A DNA stretch of 64,000 nucleotides from Chamaecrista fasciculata (taxonomy: Eukaryota; Streptophyta; Magnoliopsida; Fabales; Fabaceae), in contig QANZ01048112.1 of the NCBI GenBank assembly GCA_003254925.1, positions 186,225 through 250,224 of the forward strand. Direction: 5' to 3'. The notes under the pieces are model-generated. The model made no database searches. It had not been told where the DNA came from and saw nothing but the letters and a program-made list of their open reading frames with translations. Each line of letters begins with the position of its first letter. Within the stretch, counting starts at the first letter, position 1. This document shows, piece after piece, positions 1 through 13,574 of this stretch. A program made the translations under genes and the position numbers.

Positions 1-384
1 GGTTTTGAGAGAAGAATAGGCAAGAAGGAGTTCTTGTGGGGGGATTCTTCTAGCGCCACCTCCATTGCTGAATTATCAAGAAGGAGTTCTTGAAATTCAG
101 AGGTCTGTAGATTGGTCCCGGAAATTCTTTTGAGAAAAGAATTTGGAGGCTAGCACCTCGGTGATCAAGGAAACTGTTCGTGTGGATTACTGGCAGAGGG
201 AGAACTCTGGGAGTGGACTCCGTGGAACTCGCCCCGTACAACCATCGATTTGAAACTCTGAGGTATAACACTAACCAAAAATTTTAAATTCTACTAGCGG
301 ATCCGTTCAGGAATCATAGGACCTAGGCGTTTTTTTAATTTTAATTTTTGCTTCCGCTGCCTTAGGCGCCTAGGATTCCCAACA
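1..384 (+). mobile_element. Ty1/copia-type LTR, 3' part (U5 end)
   Basis: The segment ends in GGATTCCCAACA at 373-384, a typical plant copia LTR end. It matches the reverse complement of 62139-62520 along its length, with shared blocks such as CGGATCCGTTC, CTTCCGCTGC and CACACGAACAGTTTC; by eye the identity is roughly 80-85%. The orientation (3' end at 384) is inferred from the other copy, where a TATA box lies on the strand that reads toward this end. No primer-binding site follows position 384, so this is the outer end of a 3' LTR or of a solo LTR. The rest lies left of the window. It abuts and truncates the next LTR. Confidence 0.65.
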
Positions 385-2197
385 CCTTCGTCACAATTCT
401 CTTAGTCTCATCACATTGAGTTCCGCGAGAGATCTGCCCTTGGGTTAGCATCTATACTATATTTTAATAAATATAGTTATACTTGCAAGGCTCGAGTATA
501 ATTAAACTTGGTTGCTCTGGACACCTTACGACGGGTGTCAGGTCAACGGCGATTCGTAACGCCCAGGCGGCAAGTGGAAATGGAAATATGTATGCTGGGG
601 ACGGTGATACGTAACGCCCAGCCGAGAAGTGATAACATTTCTATTGTCTGCATTGCAACTTAAATTGGTTGAGAAACGATGATTGTGTGTTGCTGAATAC
701 CGATTTTTTTGACATTGTATGGCTGGAATGATTCTATTGGATTACTGTTGTATTGTTGCTTATAATACGGGAAGAAACTTTTTGTACGTTCATGTTTCAA
801 CTTTCTATTAATTTACATGAACCTCCACGCCTTTTGGACAAAGGAGATTTCATTTCCAAATGGTATTTTCGTAAAACCATTACTATTGTTAAAACAATTT
901 TTCAAAGCTTAATTTCTAGTATCTCTAAGAGTATGGTTGGAGGGAACTTTATATATTTTCTGTATCATGATTCCTTACTCAGCTTTCAAATCTCTCATAT
1001 GTTCTTCTCTCACACGATAGCCCTAAAGGATTTAATTGTAAAATTTTGTGAACTTTAAACTTGAATATTTTAGACATTGTTATCAAACGATTGATTCTTG
1101 TAAGAAGTTCTAAAGGAGTATGTTATGACTTGTTTTCTATCCTCAGACTTTATTCTAAGAAACTTTAAACTCTTATTACCTTCTTTTCTAAACATTATTT
1201 TTATTTCAAATGAAACTTTAAGGCACGTTTCTTAAAATTCTTTAACTCCGTAAGACTTTTTTTTCTTTTAATCCATGTTGTTTCTTTATCTTACTTTCTT
1301 TAAGAGTTACTTTTGTCAAGAATGATATTTTTGCATATTCCATAATTAAATGTCATTTTAGTAAGACACAACGTTTATTATTCTTTTCATTAAGCTAATT
1401 GAACTTACCTTTCAGATTTGATTTAAAAAGTATATATTTAGATCCTTGTGAAGCTTCGTCCTGTGTTCCTAGATAAATGTAAATTCTTGCCCCTTGCTCT
1501 CTATTAAAGATTGTGTATCCTTTATCTGTGAACTTTTGTCTAGTATCTTGGGCACTTGAATTTTTGACTATGTTGGATTATTGATGTTAAATGTAAACCG
1601 AGTTGTATTATACTGATCTATAGTATGTATTACTGTGTCTGCCGATTTTTGATTGGTTATTATCTCTCTCTACGAGGTGGTGTCCTACACCCCGACTGAG
1701 ATGGGTTAGCCGCTCACTGAGTTTTGACTCACCCATCGTTTAATTTTTTTTTAGATACAGGTCCCGATCAAGCCACTATTTCAGCTCTAGGAGGAAGTCA
1801 GTCAAGATCCCACACCATTGTTCATGTGGGTATTTCATTCTTTATTAGTATCGTGATAAGTTCTAGAATGTCAGCTACACTAGTACTTAGGAAGATGATT
1901 ATGGGATTTTATATCATTATTGCTTTGGGTGATTCACTTTTGTGAGAGACTGATTAAATGCGCATTTTGTTTGGTTACATTAAAGTAATATATACAGTGA
2001 TATTGTGATATTCTGGGTTGACAGTTATGCATCTGAGCAATAAGTTATACTTTTGAGTATTATGGAAAAAAATATATATTATGATTTATGAGGATTATGT
2101 TATGCTGATTGATATGGAATGTCCATGTGTAGGCTTACGACATGGGGTGGGCTCATGTCCGTCGCGGTCACATGCCACCCACAAGGGCCTCGTGACA
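385..2197 (+). mobile_element. Ty3/gypsy Tekay-like LTR remnant, 3' part
   Basis: The last 70 bp (2131-2197, ending CCTCGTGACA) are the reverse complement of the start of the LTR at 14480-17835, and both carry the same CG-rich boxes. A stretch near 1690-1760 (CACCCCGACTGAGATGGG, then CTCACTGAGTTTTGACTCACCC) is typical of Tekay/Del-type plant LTRs. The 5' portion, including U3 and the TATA box, is missing because a copia-type LTR abuts at 384. No primer-binding site follows 2197; the satellite array starts directly. This is therefore the outer end of a 3' LTR or a solo LTR. It is a related but clearly diverged family member of the second LTR. I see no gene in it. Confidence 0.65.
541..620 (+). 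repeat. Two CG-rich LTR subrepeats
   Basis: Two 25-bp boxes lie at 541-565 and 596-620, sharing CGTAACGCCCA and a GACGG/CAACGG start, 55 bp apart. Their reverse complement matches the four boxes at 15417-15626 of the other Tekay-like LTR. They stand out as CG-rich in AT-rich DNA. Confidence 0.75.
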
Positions 2198-5100
2198 TTT
2201 TTTTTGGTAAAAAAAACGGCCCATGGTCTAGCCTGTTTTGACCACAGGCTTTACTTGGCAATTATGGGGATTGTATTTTGCCCCATTTAATAAATAGGTT
2301 GACTTGCCCTAGCCAGGAAGAGGTCAAGCCCATCATACGGTTTGGTGGGGGATGCCCGTTATGACACACCTATCCGAATGCCTAAACCTAATCTCACCCT
2401 CTCTTATTTCTCTAATGTAGTACAACCGCCTCATTCATTGTCTACCATCTTCTCTCTCGCCTCTTTAAATTCCAAATACTCATGTGACATGATCTCTCTC
2501 TCCCTTACCTCTCAACCCTTATTCTATCTTGAATCAATTCCCGTCGGTGTCATTGCAAGTTCGATGAAGATCGACGGAGAAAGTCGGCGATGGTGAGAGG
2601 CAAAATAAGGCAAATCTGCTTCTTTTTCTCGTGTCCTGCATATCAATCTAAAGTCGTTGGGTCACAACTCAAATCTGTAATATATGAATATTAACTTACA
2701 TTCTTTATTTTTTTCTCTTTGGAAATAAAATGTTAATTAACTCACTGATTTACCAAATAATTTGAGAAAATTGTATCTCACACTTTACTTGGTAAATCAT
2801 GAGCCAACCATAATTATTCTCCCAAGTTATCTAACAATACACTCCTAAATAAACAAAACAACAAAATGAAATTAATTTGATTGAAACTCTCAAATGAAAC
2901 TAAAGAAATTTGATCCCATCAAGAAAAGACCAAAAGTTCCATAAAAAAGTAAATATTTTGAGCTCCTCACACTTTGTGGTATCTGTTTCTCTGAGTGAGA
3001 TCTATATCTAAGTTGGGCGATCGAAGAAGAATCTACTTTGCTTCGATTTGATTGAGCAACATTGATATGTATATATATATATATATCTTATCAACAACCA
3101 CACTTAATGGATAACGACAAGTAATGGACCACGACTATCTGCAAACAATAATAGTAAATAGATTACACTTTGAGAATCATATGATTCGACGTCAAATTCT
3201 TATGATTTAAGAAACATGTTCAGGTCCTTTATATGTTAAAAACTATATCATTAAAAGTAAATTAACAATATATCGAAATGAAGGAATCTAGAATTCTCAG
3301 ATTTTTAAAATCAACGAGTTCTCTATTAAAGTTAAAAATGCTCAAATGAAGGTGGAAGAGATTTACAAAACTTTATTTTTTGATTAAAATTCCAACTTTT
3401 ATTAATCACAACCAAAAGATGAAACCAATTTGGGAATAAAGTGAAAGTCGCCCTAAGAAAAAAAACTACGTACAGCCAAATTACAACAGAATAACAAAAC
3501 CAAAGAAACAAAACGCAAGTCATACAAGAAACAAACACCAGAAGCAAAATAGCATATTCAATTCAAGTCTCACCATTAGCACACCCAAATAACGAGCAAT
3601 AATTGATCTGAGGTGAAAGGGGATAGCCGAGTTTACCGAGAACCTATAGAATATCTCGTAGCCTCTAGCCGCCATCACTACCTAGTTTGAAAAATACTTT
3701 TTTTTTTTTTAAATTACCTCTTCAATTTTTAAATTTTAATTTAATCTCTTTTATATATCAATAAGAATACAAAAAAATGCTTTTCAACGTTGATATTGTT
3801 TGAAGATTCTACTAAGTAGTTTTTGATTCATATAAATATGGTTTTATCTTAAGAACCAATGTTTCATTTAAAAAGGCCAAAAATGATATCAATTAAAAAA
3901 TCTCTCGCTCCCTTACCTCTCAACCCTTGCTCTATCCTGAATCAATTCCCAACAGTGTCATAGCAAGTCCGATGAAGATCGACGGTGAAAGTCGGCGATG
4001 GCGAGAGGCAAAATAAGGAAAATCTCGTTCTTTTTCTCATGTCCAGCTTCTCAATCTAAAAATTGTTGTGTCACAATTCAAATCTACAATATACGAATAT
4101 TAACTTACCTTCTTTATTTTTTTCTCTCTGGAAAATAAAATTTTAATTAACTCACTGATTTACCAAATAATTTAAGAAAATTGTATCTCAAACTTTACTT
4201 GGTAAATCATGAGCCAACCAAAATTATTCTCCAAGTTATCTGACACTACACTCCTAAATAAACAAAACCACAAAATGAAATTAATTTGACTGAAACTCTC
4301 GAATGAAACAACAGAATATTGATCCCATATTTTCAAAACAAAATATACCCAAAACATATGTTACATATTTTGGGAGCCTTTGGCCCAATAGAAAATACAT
4401 TTTGTTTGGACCGCGAGGTTTACTGGGCAGTTATGGGGATTGTATTTTGACCCTGTTATTAACTTGGTTGGCTTGCCCCAGCCAGGGAGAGGTCAAGCCC
4501 GTCACAAGCTTTGGCGGGACATGCTCCTTATGACACACCTATCTGTATACCAAAACCTAATCTCACCCTCTCTTATTTCTCTAATGTAGTTCAGCCGCCT
4601 CACTCATTGTCTTCCATCTTCTCTCTCGCCTCTATAAATTCCAAATACTCATGTGGCATGATCTCTCTCTCCCTTACCTCTCAACCCTTGTTTTATAAGC
4701 CATCCAAAATTACTCTCCAAGTTATTTGACAGTACACTTCTCATATAAACAAAACCACAAAATGAAATTAATTTGATTCAAACTCTCAAAGGAAACAAAA
4801 GAATTTTGTTCCCATCAAGAAAAGACCAAAAGTTCCACGAAAAAGTAAATATTTTTACCTCTTCACACTTTGTGGTATGTGTTTCTTTGAGTGATATCTA
4901 CATCTAAGTTAGGTGATTGAAGAAGAATCTATTTTGCTTTTATTTGATTGAGAATCACATTCTTTTTCTCATGTCTTGCATATCAATCTAAAAGTCATCG
5001 GGTCACAACTCAAATCTACAATATATGAATATTATCTTACCTTCTTTATTTTTTTGTCTTTTGGAAAATAAAATTTTAATTAACCCATTGATTTACGAAA

Positions 5101-6870
5101 TAATTTGAGAAAATTGTATCTCAAACTTTACTTGGTAAATCATGAGCCAACCAAAATTATTCTCCATGTTATCTGACAGTACACTCCTCATATAAACAAA
5201 ACCAAAAAATGAAATTAATTTGATTCAAAATCTCAAAGGAAATAAAAGAATTTGGATCCCATCAAGAAAAGACCAAAACTTCCGTGAAAAAGTAAATATT
5301 TTGACCTCTTCCCACTTTGTGGTATGTGTGTTTATCTGAGTGAGATCTATATTTAAGTGGGGTGATTGAAGAAGAATCTATTTTGCTTTTATTTGATTGA
5401 GAAACATTGATATATATATATATATCACTTATCAACAACGACACTTAATGGATAACGACAACTAATGGACTACGATAGTTATTGAACAACGATAATTAAT
5501 TGGACCCCGACAATCGGCAAACACGATAGTAAATTTATTACAATTTGAGAATCTTAGGATTCAACATCAGATTCTTATGATTTAATAAACATTTTCACAT
5601 GCTTAATATATATGTTAAATACTATATCATTAAAAGTCGTTTAACAATATATCGAAATGAAGGAATTTAGGATTCTCGTATTTTTGACATCAACGAGTTT
5701 GCTATCAAAGTTAATAATGCTCAAATGAAGGTGGAAGATATTTACAAAACTTTATTTTTTCGGTAAATTCCTACTTTGATTAATCACAAGAAAAGATGTA
5801 ACCAAATTGGTAATAAAATAAAAGCCACCCAAAGAAAAAAAACTACGTACAACCAAAGTACAACAGAATAATATAACCAAAGAAAGAAAATGCAAGTCAT
5901 ACAAGAAACAATCAATATTATCAAACTTAGCATATTCAATTCACGTCTCAAAATTAGCACACCCGAATAAGAAGCAATAATTGAGGTGAAAGGGGATGGC
6001 TGGTGACACCGAGAACCAATCGAAGATCTCATTGCCTCTAGCCACCATCACTACCTAGTTTGAATAATATTTTTTTTTTAATTACCTCTATTCAATTATT
6101 AAATTTTGATTTAACGTCTTTTATATATCAATAATAATACAAAAAAATGTTTTACAATGTTGATATTAGTTGAAGATTCTTATAAGTTGTTATTGATGCA
6201 TATAGATATGGTTTTATCTTAAAAACCAATGTTAATTTAAAAAGGCCAAAAATGATATCATTTAAGACATCTATGCAACTACGGCCAGTTGAGGCCCTTT
6301 AAAGGAGCCCCTGAATGACCTAGATCATTTGGCCTGTAGGCAAAACGGTTATTGTGCGGGTTGTCCCGCATTTTTTTAAAAAAACAAAATTGGACTGATA
6401 TGTTCATCGTTGTTGCCTGTTGGATCTCACTCTATTCTTTATGTTTATTTTTTCTTTTGGGTTGGTGGCCCAATCTTAAATCAGAGGTACAAACCAAAAA
6501 AAAAAGAATATTTCCCTTGCATTTTGTCTTTTTTATTTTGGTAGATCTTCCAATTTTCACTAAGGCACTAACGCATAGTCATTCCAAGATTGCTCTTCCC
6601 TAACATCAAACCTCAATCTTCAGCCCAATACAACTTTTCAAAACAAAATATATCCAAAATATCTTTTACATATTGGAGCCTTTGGCACAATAGAAAAGAC
6701 TTTTTTTTTTTTTGTAAAAAAAAAGCCCAGGGTCTAGATTGTTTGGACTGCGGGCTTTACTGGGCAATTATGGGGAATGTATTTTTCCCCTGTTAATAAA
6801 TTGGTTAGCTTGCCCCAGCTAGGGAGAGGTCAAGTCCGTCACAAGTTTTGGCGGGCCATGCCCGTTATGA
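2198..6870 (+). repeat. Diverged and scrambled left edge of the array
   Basis: Unit sequence begins right after the LTR end at 2197 but is clearly more diverged than the interior. CACACCTATC landmarks lie at 2365 and 4534. Order jumps are visible near 3895 (late to early phase), 4328 (early to late), 4400 (a short loss at the poly(T)/poly(A) hairpin), 4697 (a forward skip of roughly 450 bp) and 4952 (back to early phase). From about 5100 the order is normal. Older and more rearranged repeats at the edge of an array are expected when homogenisation acts mainly in the centre. Confidence 0.8.
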
Positions 6871-9038
6871 CACACCTATCTGAATACATAAACCTAATCT
6901 CAGCCTCTCTTATTTCTCTTACGTAGTATAGCCGCATCACTTATTGTCAACCATCTGCTCTCACACCTCACTAAATTCCAAATTCTCATATGACATGATC
7001 TCTCTCTCCCTTACCTCTCAACCATCGTTCTATCTTGAATCAATTCCCACCAATGTCATTGCAAGTCCGATGAAGATTGACGGTTAAAGTCGACGGTGGT
7101 GAGATGCGAAATAAGGCAAATCACCTTCCATTTCTCATGTCCTGCATATCAATCTAAAAGTCTTTGTGTCACAACTCAAATCTACAATATATGAATATTA
7201 ACTTACCTTCATTATTTTTTTCTCTTTTGGAAAATAAAATTTTAATTAACCCATTGATTTACCAAATAATTTGAGAAAATTGTATCTCAAACTTTACTTG
7301 GTAAATCATGAGCCAACCAAAATTATTCTCCATGTTATCTGACAGTACACTCCTCATATAAACAAAACCAAAAAATGAAATTAATTTGATTCAAAATCTC
7401 AAAGGAAACAAAAGAATTTGGATCCCATCAAGAAAAGACCAAAAGTTTCGTGAAAAAGTAAATATTTTGACCTCTTCACACTTTGTGGTATGTGTGTTTA
7501 TCTGAGTGAGATCTATATCTAAGTGGGGTGATTGAAGAAGAATCTATTTTGCTTTTATTTGATTGAGAAACATTGATATATATATATATATATATATCAC
7601 TTATCAACAACGACACTTAATGGATAACGACAACTAATGGACCACGATAGTTATTGAACAACGATAATTAATTGGACCACGACAATCCGCAAAAAACGAT
7701 AGTAAATTTATTACAATTTGAGAATCTTAGGATTCGACATCAAATTCTTATGATTTAAGAAACATTTTCACATCCTTTATATATATGTTAAATACTATAT
7801 CATTAAAAGTCATTTAACAATATATCGAAATGAAGGAATCTAGGATTCTCGTATTTTTGACATCAACGAGTTTGCTATCAAAGTTAATAATGCTCAAATG
7901 AAGGTGGAAGATATTTACAAAACTTTATTTTTTCGGTAAATTCCTACTTTGATTAATCACAAGAAAAGATGTAACCAAATTGGTAATAAAATGAAAGCCA
8001 CCCAAAGAAAAAAAACTACGTACAGCCAAAGTACAACAGAATAATATAACCAAAGAAAGAAAATGCAAGTCATACAAGAAACAATCAATATTATCAAACT
8101 TAGCATATTCAATTCAAGTCTCAAAATTAGCACACCCAAATAACAAGCAATAATTGAGGTGAAAGGGGATGGCCGGGCACACCGAGAACCAATCGAAGAT
8201 CTCATTGCCCCTAGCCACCATCACTACCTAGTTTGAATAATACTTTTTTTTAATTACCTCTATTCAATTTTTAAATTTTGATTTAATGTCTTTTATATAT
8301 CAATAATAATACAAAAAAATGTTTTTCAATGTTGATATTGTTTGAAGATTCTTATAAGTTGTTATTGATGCATATAGATATGGTTTTATCTTAAAAACCA
8401 ATGTTAATTTAAAAAGGCCAAAAATGATATCATTTAAGACATCTATGCAACTACGGGCAGTTGAGCCCCTTTAAAGGAGCCCCTGAATGACCTAGATCAT
8501 TTGGCCTGTAGGCAAAACGGTTATTGTGCGGGTTGTCCCGTATTTTTTTAAAAAACAAAATTGGACTGATATGTTCATCGTTGTTGCCTGTTGGATCTCA
8601 CTCTATTCTTTATGTTTATTTTTTCTTTTGGGTTGGTGGCCCAATCTTAAATCATAGGTACAAACCAAAAAAAAAGAATATTTCCCTTGCATTTTGTCTT
8701 TTTTATTTTGGTAGATCTTCCAATTTTCACCAAGGCACTAACGCATAGTCATTCCAAGATTCCTCTTCCCTAACATCAAACCTCAATCTTCAGCCCAATA
8801 CAACTTTTCAAAACAAAATATATCCAAAATATATTGTACATATTGGAGCCTTTGGCCCAACAGACAAGACTTTTTTTTTTGTAAAAAAAAAAGCCCAGGG
8901 TCTAGATTGTTTGGACTGCGGGCTTTACTGGGCAATTATGGGGAATGTATTTTTCCCCTGTTAATAAATTGGTTGGCTTGCCCCAGCCAGGGAGAGGTCA
9001 AGTCCGTCATAAGTTTTGGCGGGCCATGCTCGTTACGA
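6871..9038 (+). repeat. Array unit, subfamily A, full length
   Basis: Full unit of 2,168 bp, running from one CACACCTATC landmark to the next. It carries the A-type marker (TTGCATTTTGTC near 8690, with a pure A-tract just before it). (TA)n lies near 7576-7597. Confidence 0.85.
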
Positions 9039-10525
9039 CACACCTATCTGAATACATAAACCTAATCTCAGCCTCTCTTATTTCTCTTACGTAGTACAGC
9101 CGCATCACTCATTGTCAACCATCTGCTCTCACGCCTCACTAAATTCCAAATTCTCATATGACATGATCTCTCTCTCCCTTACCTCTCAACCCTCGTTCTA
9201 TCTTGAATCAATTCCCACCAATGTCATTGCAAGTCCGATGAAGATTGACGGTTAAAGTCGACGGTGGTGAGAGGCAAAATAAGGCAAATCACCTTCTTTT
9301 TCTCATGTCCTGCATATCAATCTAAAATTCATTGGGTCACAACTCAAATCTACAATATATGAATATTAACTTACATTCTTTATTTTTTTCTCTTTTGGAA
9401 AATAAAATTTTAATTAACCCATTGATTTACCAAATAATTTGAGAAAATTGTATCTCAAACTTTACTTGGTAAATCATGAGCCAAAGAAAATAAACTACGT
9501 ACAACCAAAGTACAACAGAATAATATAACCAAAGAAAGAAAATGCAAGTCATACAAGAAACAATCAATATTATCAAACTTAGCATATTCAATTCAAGTCT
9601 CAAAATTAGCACACCCAAATAACAAGCAATAATTGAGGTGAAAGGGGATGGCCGGGGACACCGAGAACCAATCGAAGATCTCATTGCCTCTAGCCACCAT
9701 CACTACCTAGTTTGAATAATACTTTTTTTTTAATTACCTCTATTCAATTTTTAAATTTTGATTTAATGTCTTTTATATATCAATAATAATACAAAAAAAT
9801 GTTTTTCAATGTTGATATTGTTTGAAGATTCCTATAAGTTGTTATTGATGCATATAGATATGGTTTTATCTTAAAACCAATGTTAATTTAAAAAGGCCAA
9901 AAATGATCTCATTTAAGACATATATGCAACTACGGGCAGTTGAGCCCCTTTAAAGGAGCCCCTGAATGGCCTAGACCATTTGACCTGTAGGCGAAACGGT
10001 TATTGTGCGGGTTGTCCAGCATTTTTTTTAAAAACAGAATTGGAATGATATGTTCATCGTTGTTGCCTGTTGGATCTCACTCTATTCTTTATGTTTATTT
10101 TTTCTTTTGGGTTGGTGGCCCAATCTTAAATCATATGTACAAACCAAAAACAAAAAAAAACAAAAAAAATTTCCCTTGCATATTGTCTTTTTTATTTCGG
10201 TAGATCTTCGAATTTTCACTAAGGCACTAACACATAATCATTCTAAGATTCCTCTTCCCTAACATCAAACCTCAATCTTCAGCCCAATACAACTTTTCAA
10301 AATAAAATATATCCAAAATAAATTTTACATATTGGAGCCTTTGGCCCAACAGAAAACACTTTTTTTTTGTAAAAAAAAAGCCCAAGGTCTAGATTGTTTG
10401 GACTGCGGGCTTTACTGGGCAATTATGGGGAATGTATTTTTCCCCTATTAATAAATTGGTTGGCTTGCCCCAGCCAGGGAGAGGTCAAGTCCGTCACAAG
10501 TTTTGGCGGGCCATGCTCGTTACGA
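9039..10525 (+). repeat. Array unit with a 0.69-kb internal deletion
   Basis: The unit is 1,487 bp. It jumps near 9484 from CATGAGCCAA, just after the nested hairpin, straight into AAAGAAAATAAACTACG, losing the (TA)n and 17-bp repeat region. CCAA/CCAAAG microhomology is visible at the joint. Confidence 0.88.
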
Positions 10526-10910
10526 CACACCTATCTGAATACATAAACCTAATCTCAGCCTCTCTTATTTCTCTTACGTAGTACAGCTGCATCACTCATT
10601 CGCAACCATCTGCTCTCACTCCTCACTAAATTCCAAATTCTCATATGACATGATCTCTCTCTCCCTTACCTCTCAACCCTCGTTCTATCTTGAATCAATT
10701 CCCGCCAATGTCATTGCAAGTCCGATGAAGATTGACGGTTAAAGTCGACGGTGGTGAGAGGCAAAATAAGGCAAATCACCTTCTTTTTCTCATGTCATGC
10801 ATATCAATCTAAAAGTCATTGGGTCACAACTCAAATCTACAATATATGAATATTAACTTACCTTCTTTATTTTTTTCTCTTTGGAAAACAAAATTTTAAT
10901 TAACCCATTG

Positions 10911-10960
10911 ATTTACCAAATAATTTGAGAAAATTGTATCTCAAACTTTACTTGGTAAAT
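10911..10960. repeat. Nested hairpin present in every intact unit
   Basis: Two stems are nested. The outer arms ATTTACCAA and TTGGTAAAT are perfect over 9 bp. The inner arms TTTGAGA and TCTCAAA are perfect over 7 bp, around an 8-base loop. The same 50-bp block recurs at the same phase in the other units, for example near 7257-7306, 22094-22143 and 50288-50337. Two rearrangement junctions lie just downstream of it (9484 and 30843). Confidence 0.85.
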
Positions 10961-11228
10961 CATGAGCCAACCAAAATTATTCTCCATGTTATCTGACAGT
11001 ACACTCCTCATATAAACAAAAAAAAAATGAAATTAATTTGATTCAAAATCTCAAAGGAAACAAAAGAATTTGGATCCCATCAAGAAAAGACCAAAACTTC
11101 CGTGAAAAAGTAAATATTTTGACCTCTTCACACTTTATGGTATGTGTGTTTATCTGAGTGAGATCTATATCTAAGTGGGGTGATTGAAGAAGAATCTATT
11201 TTGCTTTTATTTGATTGAGAAACATTGA

Positions 11229-11362
11229 TATATATATATATATATATCACTTATCAACAACGACACTTAATGGATAACGACAACTAATGGACCACGATAG
11301 TTATTGAACAACGATAATCAATTGGACCACGATAATCCGCAAACAACGATAGTAAATTTATT
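11229..11362 (+). repeat. (TA)n plus six degenerate 17-bp repeats
   Basis: After (TA)n, the motif ACGA(C/T)A begins at 11260, 11277, 11294, 11311, 11329 and 11346, giving a period of 17, 17, 17, 18 and 17 bp. An approximate consensus is ACGAYAATTAATGGACC. The block is conserved at the same place in other intact units, and (TA)n length differs between them. It looks like an old minisatellite captured within the larger unit. Confidence 0.8.
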
Positions 11363-12690
11363 ACAATTTGAGAATCTTAGGATTCAACATCAAATTCTTA
11401 TGATTTAAGAAACATTTTCACATCCTTTATATATATGTTAAATACTATATCATTAAAAGTCATTTAACAATATATCGAAATGAAGGAATCTAGGATTCTT
11501 GTATGTTTGACATCAACGAGTTTGCTATCAAAGTTAATAATGCTCAAATGAAGGTGGAAGATATTTACAAAACTTTATTTTTTCGGTGAATTCCTACTTT
11601 GATTAATCACAAGAAAAGATGTAACCAAATTGGTAATAAAATAAAAGCCACGCAAAGAAAATAAACTACGTACAGCCAAAGTACAACAGAATAATATAAC
11701 CAAAGAAAGAAAGTGCTAAACATACAAGAAACAATCAATATTATCAAACTTAGCATATTCAATTCAAGTCTCAAAATTAGCACACTCAAATAACAAGCAA
11801 TAATTGAGGTGAAAGGGGATGGCCGGGGACAACGAGAACCAATAGAAGATCTCATTGCCTCTAGCCACCATCACTACCTAGTTTGAATAATACTTTTTTT
11901 TTAATTACCTCTATTCAATTTTTATATTTTGATTTAATGTCTTTTATATATCAATAATAATACAAAAAAATGTTTTTCAATGTTGATATTGTTTGAAGAT
12001 TCTTATAAGTTGTTCTTGATGCATATAGATATGGTTTTATCTTAAAAACCAATGTTAATTTAAAAAGGCCAAAAATGATATCATTTAAGACATCTATGCA
12101 ACTACGGGCAGTTGAGCCCCTGAATGGCCTAGACCATTTGACCTGTAGGTGAAACGGTTATTGTGCGGGTTGTCCTGCATTTTTTTTAAAAAAAAAATTG
12201 GACTGATATGTTCATCGTTGTTGCCTGTTGGATGTCACTCTATTCTTTATGTTTATTTTTTCTTTTGGGTTGGTGGCCCAATCTTAAATCATAGGTACAA
12301 GCCAAAAACAAAAAAAAAAACAAAAAAAATTTCCCTTGCATATTGTCTTTTTTATTTCGGTAGATCTTCGAATTTTCACTAAGGCACTAACACATAATCA
12401 TTCTAAGATTCCTCTTCCCTAACATCAAACCTCAATCTTCAGCCCGATACAACTTTTCAAAACAAAATATATCCGAAATATATTTTACATATTGGAGCCT
12501 TTGGCCCAACAGAAAACACTTTTTTTTTTTGTAAAAAAAAAAAAAGCCCAGGGTCTAGATTGTTTGGACTGCGGGCTTTACTGGGCAATTATGGGGAATG
12601 TATTTTTCTCCTATTAATAAATTGGTTGGCTTGCCCAGCCAGGGAGAGGTCAAGTCCGTCACAAGTTTTGGCGGGCCATGCCCGTTACGA

Positions 12691-13573
12691 CACACCTATC
12701 TGAATACATAAACCTAATCTCAGCCTCTCTTATTTGTCTTACGTAGTACAGCCGCATCACTCATTGTCAACTATCTGCTCTCACGCCTCACTAAATTCCA
12801 AATTCTCATATGACATGATCTCTCTCTCCCTTACCTCTCAACCCTCGTTCTATCTTGAATCAATTCCCGCCAATGTCATTGCAAGTCCGATGAAGATTGA
12901 CGGTTAAAGTCGACGGTGGTGAGAGGCAAAATAAGGCAAATCACCTTCCTTTTCTCATGTCCTGCATATCAATCTAAAAGTCATTGGGTCACAACTCAAA
13001 TCTACAATATATGAATATTAACTTACCTTCTTTATTTTTTTCTCTTTGGAAAATAAAATTTCAATTAACCCATTGATTTACCAAATAATTTGAGAAAATT
13101 GTATCTCAAACTTTACTTGGTAAATCATGAGCCAACCAAAATTATTCTCCATGTTGTCTGACAGTACACTCCTCATATAAACAAAACCAAAACATGAAAT
13201 TAATTTGATTCAAAATCTCAAAGGAAACAAAAGAATTTGGATCCCATCAAGAAAAGACCAAAACTTCCGTGAAAAAGTAAATATTTTGACCTCTTCACAC
13301 TTTGTGGTATGTGTGTTTATCTGAGTGAGATCTATATCTAAGTGGGGTGATTGAAGAAGAATCTATTTTGCTTTTATTTGATTGAGAAACATTGATATAT
13401 ATATATATATATCACTTATCAACAACGACACTTAATGGATAACGACAACTAATGAACCACGATAGTTATTGAACAACGATAATCAATTGGACCACGACAA
13501 TCCGCAAACAACGATAGTAAATTTATTACAATTTGAGAATCTTAGGATTCAACATCAAATTCTTATGATTTAA
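12691..13573 (+). repeat. Array unit, left half, split by an LTR element
   Basis: The unit is normal up to ATTCTTATGATTTAA, then stops at an isolated N. Its continuation appears at 17836, about 45 bp further along in unit phase. Confidence 0.85.
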
Positions 13574-13574
13574 N
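13574..13574. other. Isolated ambiguous base at an assembly join
   Basis: A single N lies exactly where unit sequence stops and retroelement interior begins. A random base-calling ambiguity at this exact point is unlikely. It probably marks a join of unknown length. Confidence 0.6.

Larger units (their letters stand above)
10526..12690 (+). repeat. Array unit, subfamily B, full length
   Basis: This 2,165-bp unit is used here as the reference for internal landmarks: nested hairpin 10911-10960, (TA)n 11229-11247, 17-bp repeats 11260-11362, minus-strand 82-codon ORF 11607-11855. The B-type marker TTGCATATTGTC lies near 12337, preceded by A-tracts broken by C. Confidence 0.88.

Noticed and set aside
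1-384. Opposite orientation of the copia-type LTRs, with TGTTGGGAATCC as 5' start
   Set aside because: In the right-hand copy the TATA box followed by a leader lies on the strand ending in TCCCAACA, so that strand is preferred. Not fully excluded.
12517-12550. Poly(T)-G-poly(A) hairpin as a transcription terminator
   Set aside because: The setting is plant nuclear satellite DNA. Bacterial-type termination does not apply, and tract length varies freely between units.
10526-12690. Unit as a tandem Helitron
   Set aside because: A hairpin is present but no CTRR end follows it within the usual distance, and no TC start is fixed at the unit border.
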